This document shows, piece by piece, positions 61,001 through 64,000 of a DNA stretch of 64,000 bases (the stretch's first letter is position 1; each line of letters starts with the position of its first letter). The stretch spans positions 21,758 to 85,757 of the forward strand of contig JAOALB010000193.1 of the NCBI GenBank assembly GCA_025331125.1, given 5' to 3'. A program made the translations under genes and the position numbers. The notes beneath the pieces were generated by a model. The model had not been told where the DNA came from. It was given only the letters and a program-made list of their open reading frames with translations, and did not search any database. The DNA is from Mycogone perniciosa. Its lineage: Eukaryota > Ascomycota > Sordariomycetes > Hypocreales > Hypocreaceae.

Positions 61001-61019
61001 AACCTTTTGACTAGCTATT

Positions 61020-63921
61020 AAGAAAACAAGCCCAGCAACGCTCTCTTGCCCCTCCTGGGCATTTAGAGAAAGATAGCGAACGCTATTAGACTCTAAGCAA
61101 ACCAGGGACAACTAAACCTCGCTGCCGCTAGGCAGGCAGCACTCTAGCGACTCGAGAAGGAGGGCACTCCTTTACTTTTAAGGCAAGGGGAAACTATAGT
61201 CCTCCCATTTACGCTTAAAAAACGCCGCATTAATAATAAATATATCGAAACTAATATCTTTAAATTTAATTTTAGCTTTAATATAAAACCTAATATCTCT
61301 CTTTTTTTAAAAGGGATTTAAAAAGGCCTTTCTTCCTCTTTTTAAAGCAGGCCGATAAAAGTCTTTGCCTTTATAAATAAAAAGCAATTAAATATAACAC
61401 TTAAAATCTTTATTTAAATTAAAGAAATTAATTTAATTTAAAAGGCTAAATAGGAAGTATTACTTTTAATAGCCTAGGCTATTAATAATTATTTAATTAA
61501 ATATTAGAAAAAGTATTATCTTTTAATAGCTATATTAATAAATAAAGCCCTTTTTAATACCTTTAAAAACCTTGTTTAAAGGCTTTTATAGACTTTAAAA
61601 AATTAAATAAAAACCTCCCTTTTATTTAACTATTAACTATTTAATTAATTAGTAAAAAGCTTTATTAAAATAATAAATAATAGTAAATTAAGCTTTAGCC
61701 TTTAAATAAAATTAATATAAAAACCCCTTTATTAGCCAATGGCCTAAAATAGGTTATATAAGCTATAATTGCGGCTATAAGTATAAATAAAAACTCTTTA
61801 ATATAAGGAAACAGAAATAAACCTTCCTTTTAAAGTAATAGTAGGCTAGCCTTTATCGCTTATAAAAATAAATAAAAATAAGTAAAGACTACTTTAAAGA
61901 CTAATAATAAGATTTTCTTTTAAGTCCCTTTAAACTATAGCTAGAAAAAGATTACTATTATTAGCGCTAAATAGGAGGTTATTAAAATTAATAACTTTAA
62001 AAGTAAAGTTTAAATTTATACTTTAAACTAAAATAAAAAATATTAAAAAAAAGATCTTTACTTTAACTTTAACTGTAAAAGCTAATAGCTTAAAGATTAA
62101 AGAAGTATATATATAGAGGAATTTTTTTATATAAAGCGTTTTTAAATATTATATTAATACTTTAAGCACTTTCCCTATTAATGCATTAATTTTAATTAAA
62201 GTTTAAAAAAGCGCTAGGTTTAAAGAACCTTTAGTCTTTTACTAAAAGGCCCCTTTTAATAAAATTATTAATATTTACTATTACTTTATCTCTTTTAAAG
62301 AGGAAATTAAAATAGACTTTAAACTCTTTAACTATTTAGCTTTAATAAAGCTTTAAAGTTAAAAGGTATAGGTAATTTAATATAATAAATGCCTTAACTT
62401 TTATAATCTTTAAAGGTATATTAAAACTGTACGCTATAAAAAATATAGTAAACCTGCCTTTTAATATATTAATAAAAATAAAAGCTGCAATAACTTTATT
62501 TAATATATTAACTGCCTTAGACTTTATTAATTTAATACTTTAAACTATTATATATATTTAACTATTAAAGATAATATAAAAGTATATACTATTAAAGAAT
62601 GATTTAAAGGCATTAAAGAATTTAAGATTTAGGAATTTTAGAAAAAGAACTTTACCCCCTTTACCTTTAAGTTTAATTTTAATATACTTAAAAGAAAAGC
62701 TCTTTAAGCTGCTTTAGCCGGATCTTTTATTGCTTTTAAGGCTTAGATTTAAAGACCCCTTTTTCTAGGCAGGATAATACCTTTTACCTTTATAATAAAG
62801 CCCCTTTAAAATAAAATCGACTTAATAAATATCTTTAACAGCTTATTAAAGGAAAGTTTATTAGCCTGCTTTATAGTAAAGGTTATTAATTTAAATAACT
62901 CTATAAATAATACTTTAAAGGAATCCTTTAAAGGAGATAAACTTTATAAATTTAATTTATAAATAATAAACTTTATTAAAACTGCTAAAAGAACCTTAAC
63001 TTAAAAATCTTTTAAGTTAATATAAGAAAATAAAGATAATATTATAATATAGCCCTTTTATTAATTTAAAAAGATAGCTTTAATATTATATTTCTTTAAA
63101 AGCTATAGATTTACTAAAATATTATATTATTTAAAAGATAAATAAAATTTTACTTTAACTTTTAAGTATTTAATTTATTTAATAATTAAAAGGAAATTAA
63201 ACTTTTTATCTTTATATATATTAAAAAATTATTAAATTTATTATATTAATAACTTTTACTTTTAAGATTAAAGAGTAATTATATTTATTAAGTAAAAGCC
63301 TGCAGCTATATTATTATTAATGTTTACTATAAAGCTACTTTTAATATTATAATAGAAACCTTTAAAAGGTAAGGTTAGCCCCCTTTAAATTTAATTATTA
63401 TAAGAGACTTTAACTGCTTTATATTAATAACTATTATAAAAAACTTAAATATAGGCTTAAACTATTATATAATTACTATTATACTTTTAAGCTTTATTTA
63501 GCTAATAGTTGATATAGGAAAAAAATATATCTCCTTTAAAAACTTATAAAAGTTTAGCTAGTTAATATATATATATACCTAGCTCCTCTTAAAGGTAGAT
63601 GCGACTAATTTAATTAAAGGAGACTTAAATGCAGTTATATAAACACTTTAAAGACTTTTCGCAGACTATATATAATTAGCAGGCAAAAAGAGATACTAGA
63701 ATAGATATAGTGCCCTTTAATAGGATAAAGACTATTAGATAGCCTATTTAGCTTATATTGCAGCGCCTTTTAAAATTAATAAATAGTTTAAAGTAAAAAA
63801 GATACTGCGCAATACTATTAAATATAAGAAATATAACTATTAGGATAAAATTATAATTAAAGCTAGTTTAGGTAAAGGTATCTGGTAGGTGGCTAAATAG
63901 TGTAAGGCTATAGACTGTTTT

Positions 63922-63923
<2 letters not shown>
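61020..63923 (+). mobile_element. RIP-mutated LINE-type retrotransposon remnant
   Basis: The composition changes abruptly near 61.2 kb to very AT-rich DNA in which TA is abundant and CA and TG are almost absent, the signature of repeat-induced point mutation. No open frame survives. Read on the plus strand with stops tolerated, the block shows pieces of a non-LTR retrotransposon: IIIRDFNCF at 63394-63420, which corresponds to the (V/I)GDFN motif of the endonuclease domain with G changed to R (GGA to AGA, a RIP change), and a second GDLNAV near 63619. A helical linker near 63799-63918, with IKASLGKGIW and AK-CKAID, is typical of the part between endonuclease and reverse transcriptase. Stops there (TAG for TGG or CAG) are RIP-type. 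A possible zinc-knuckle remnant near 62400 is weak. The element is cut by the G run at the window end. The inactive copy is described only. Confidence 0.7.
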
Positions 63924-63994
<71 letters not shown>

Positions 63995-64000
63995 GGGGGG
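63924..64000. other. Poly-G run at the window end, probable artefact
   Basis: Seventy-seven bases, all G except a T at 63994, directly adjoining AT-rich transposon sequence. There is no TTAGGG telomere unit. Such runs are typical of sequencing or assembly artefacts at a contig end. Confidence 0.75.

Noticed and set aside
63924..64000. Telomere
   Set aside because: Fungal telomeres are TTAGGG arrays; this is a homopolymer with one T.

Overview
This is eukaryotic nuclear DNA from a filamentous ascomycete. Coding exons carry short introns (about 50-110 bases, one of 263) with GTRNGT-type donors, CTAAC-like branch sites and YAG acceptors. Gene content is typical of Pezizomycotina: NIMA kinase, Set1-complex Spp1, a Zn2Cys6 regulator, an MtfA-like C2H2 regulator and an ENA-type P-ATPase. 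Protein sequence and style look most like Hypocreales (Trichoderma/Metarhizium relatives); this is an inference and I cannot fix the genus.

Region 1 (1.4-27.2 kb) is gene-dense housekeeping DNA. In order: nuo-20.8 complex I subunit (-), Nup57/Nup54 nucleoporin (+), the 50-residue import subunit Tom5 (-), glycine decarboxylase P-protein (+), ribosome-assembly WD protein Sqt1 (-), Set1C PHD protein Spp1 (-), copper chaperone Sco1 (+), a mitochondrial CECR5-like HAD hydrolase (+), choline kinase (+), an ankyrin/BTB protein (-), NIMA kinase (+) and a small coiled-coil protein that may be a BLOC-1 subunit (-). Five of these act in mitochondria. I rebuilt exon structures by hand; each spliced frame closes exactly.

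Region 2 (27.2-50.5 kb) is about 23 kb with one supported gene, an MtfA-like two-finger C2H2 regulator at 39.0-39.9 kb with gene-poor DNA of more than 10 kb on both sides. This DNA carries microsatellites and a dispersed 9-mer, TACGGAGTA (either strand), counted about 24 times in the window, about 20 of them between 28.9 and 48.5 kb and none inside an exon. Some copies are paired into perfect palindromes.

Region 3 (50.5-57.6 kb) holds a Zn2Cys6 transcription factor (+), a canonical poly(ADP-ribose) glycohydrolase-like protein (+) and, convergent to it, an ENA-type Na+/K+-exporting ATPase (-).

Region 4 (57.6-64.0 kb) has no intact gene. From about 61.0 kb the sequence turns extremely AT-rich, with TA abundant and CA/TG nearly absent: the mark of repeat-induced point mutation (RIP). 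Remnants of a LINE-type retrotransposon ORF2 can be read on the + strand with stop codons at RIP-type positions. The window ends in 77 bases of almost pure G, most likely an assembly or sequencing artefact. I found no tRNA, rRNA or CRISPR array.
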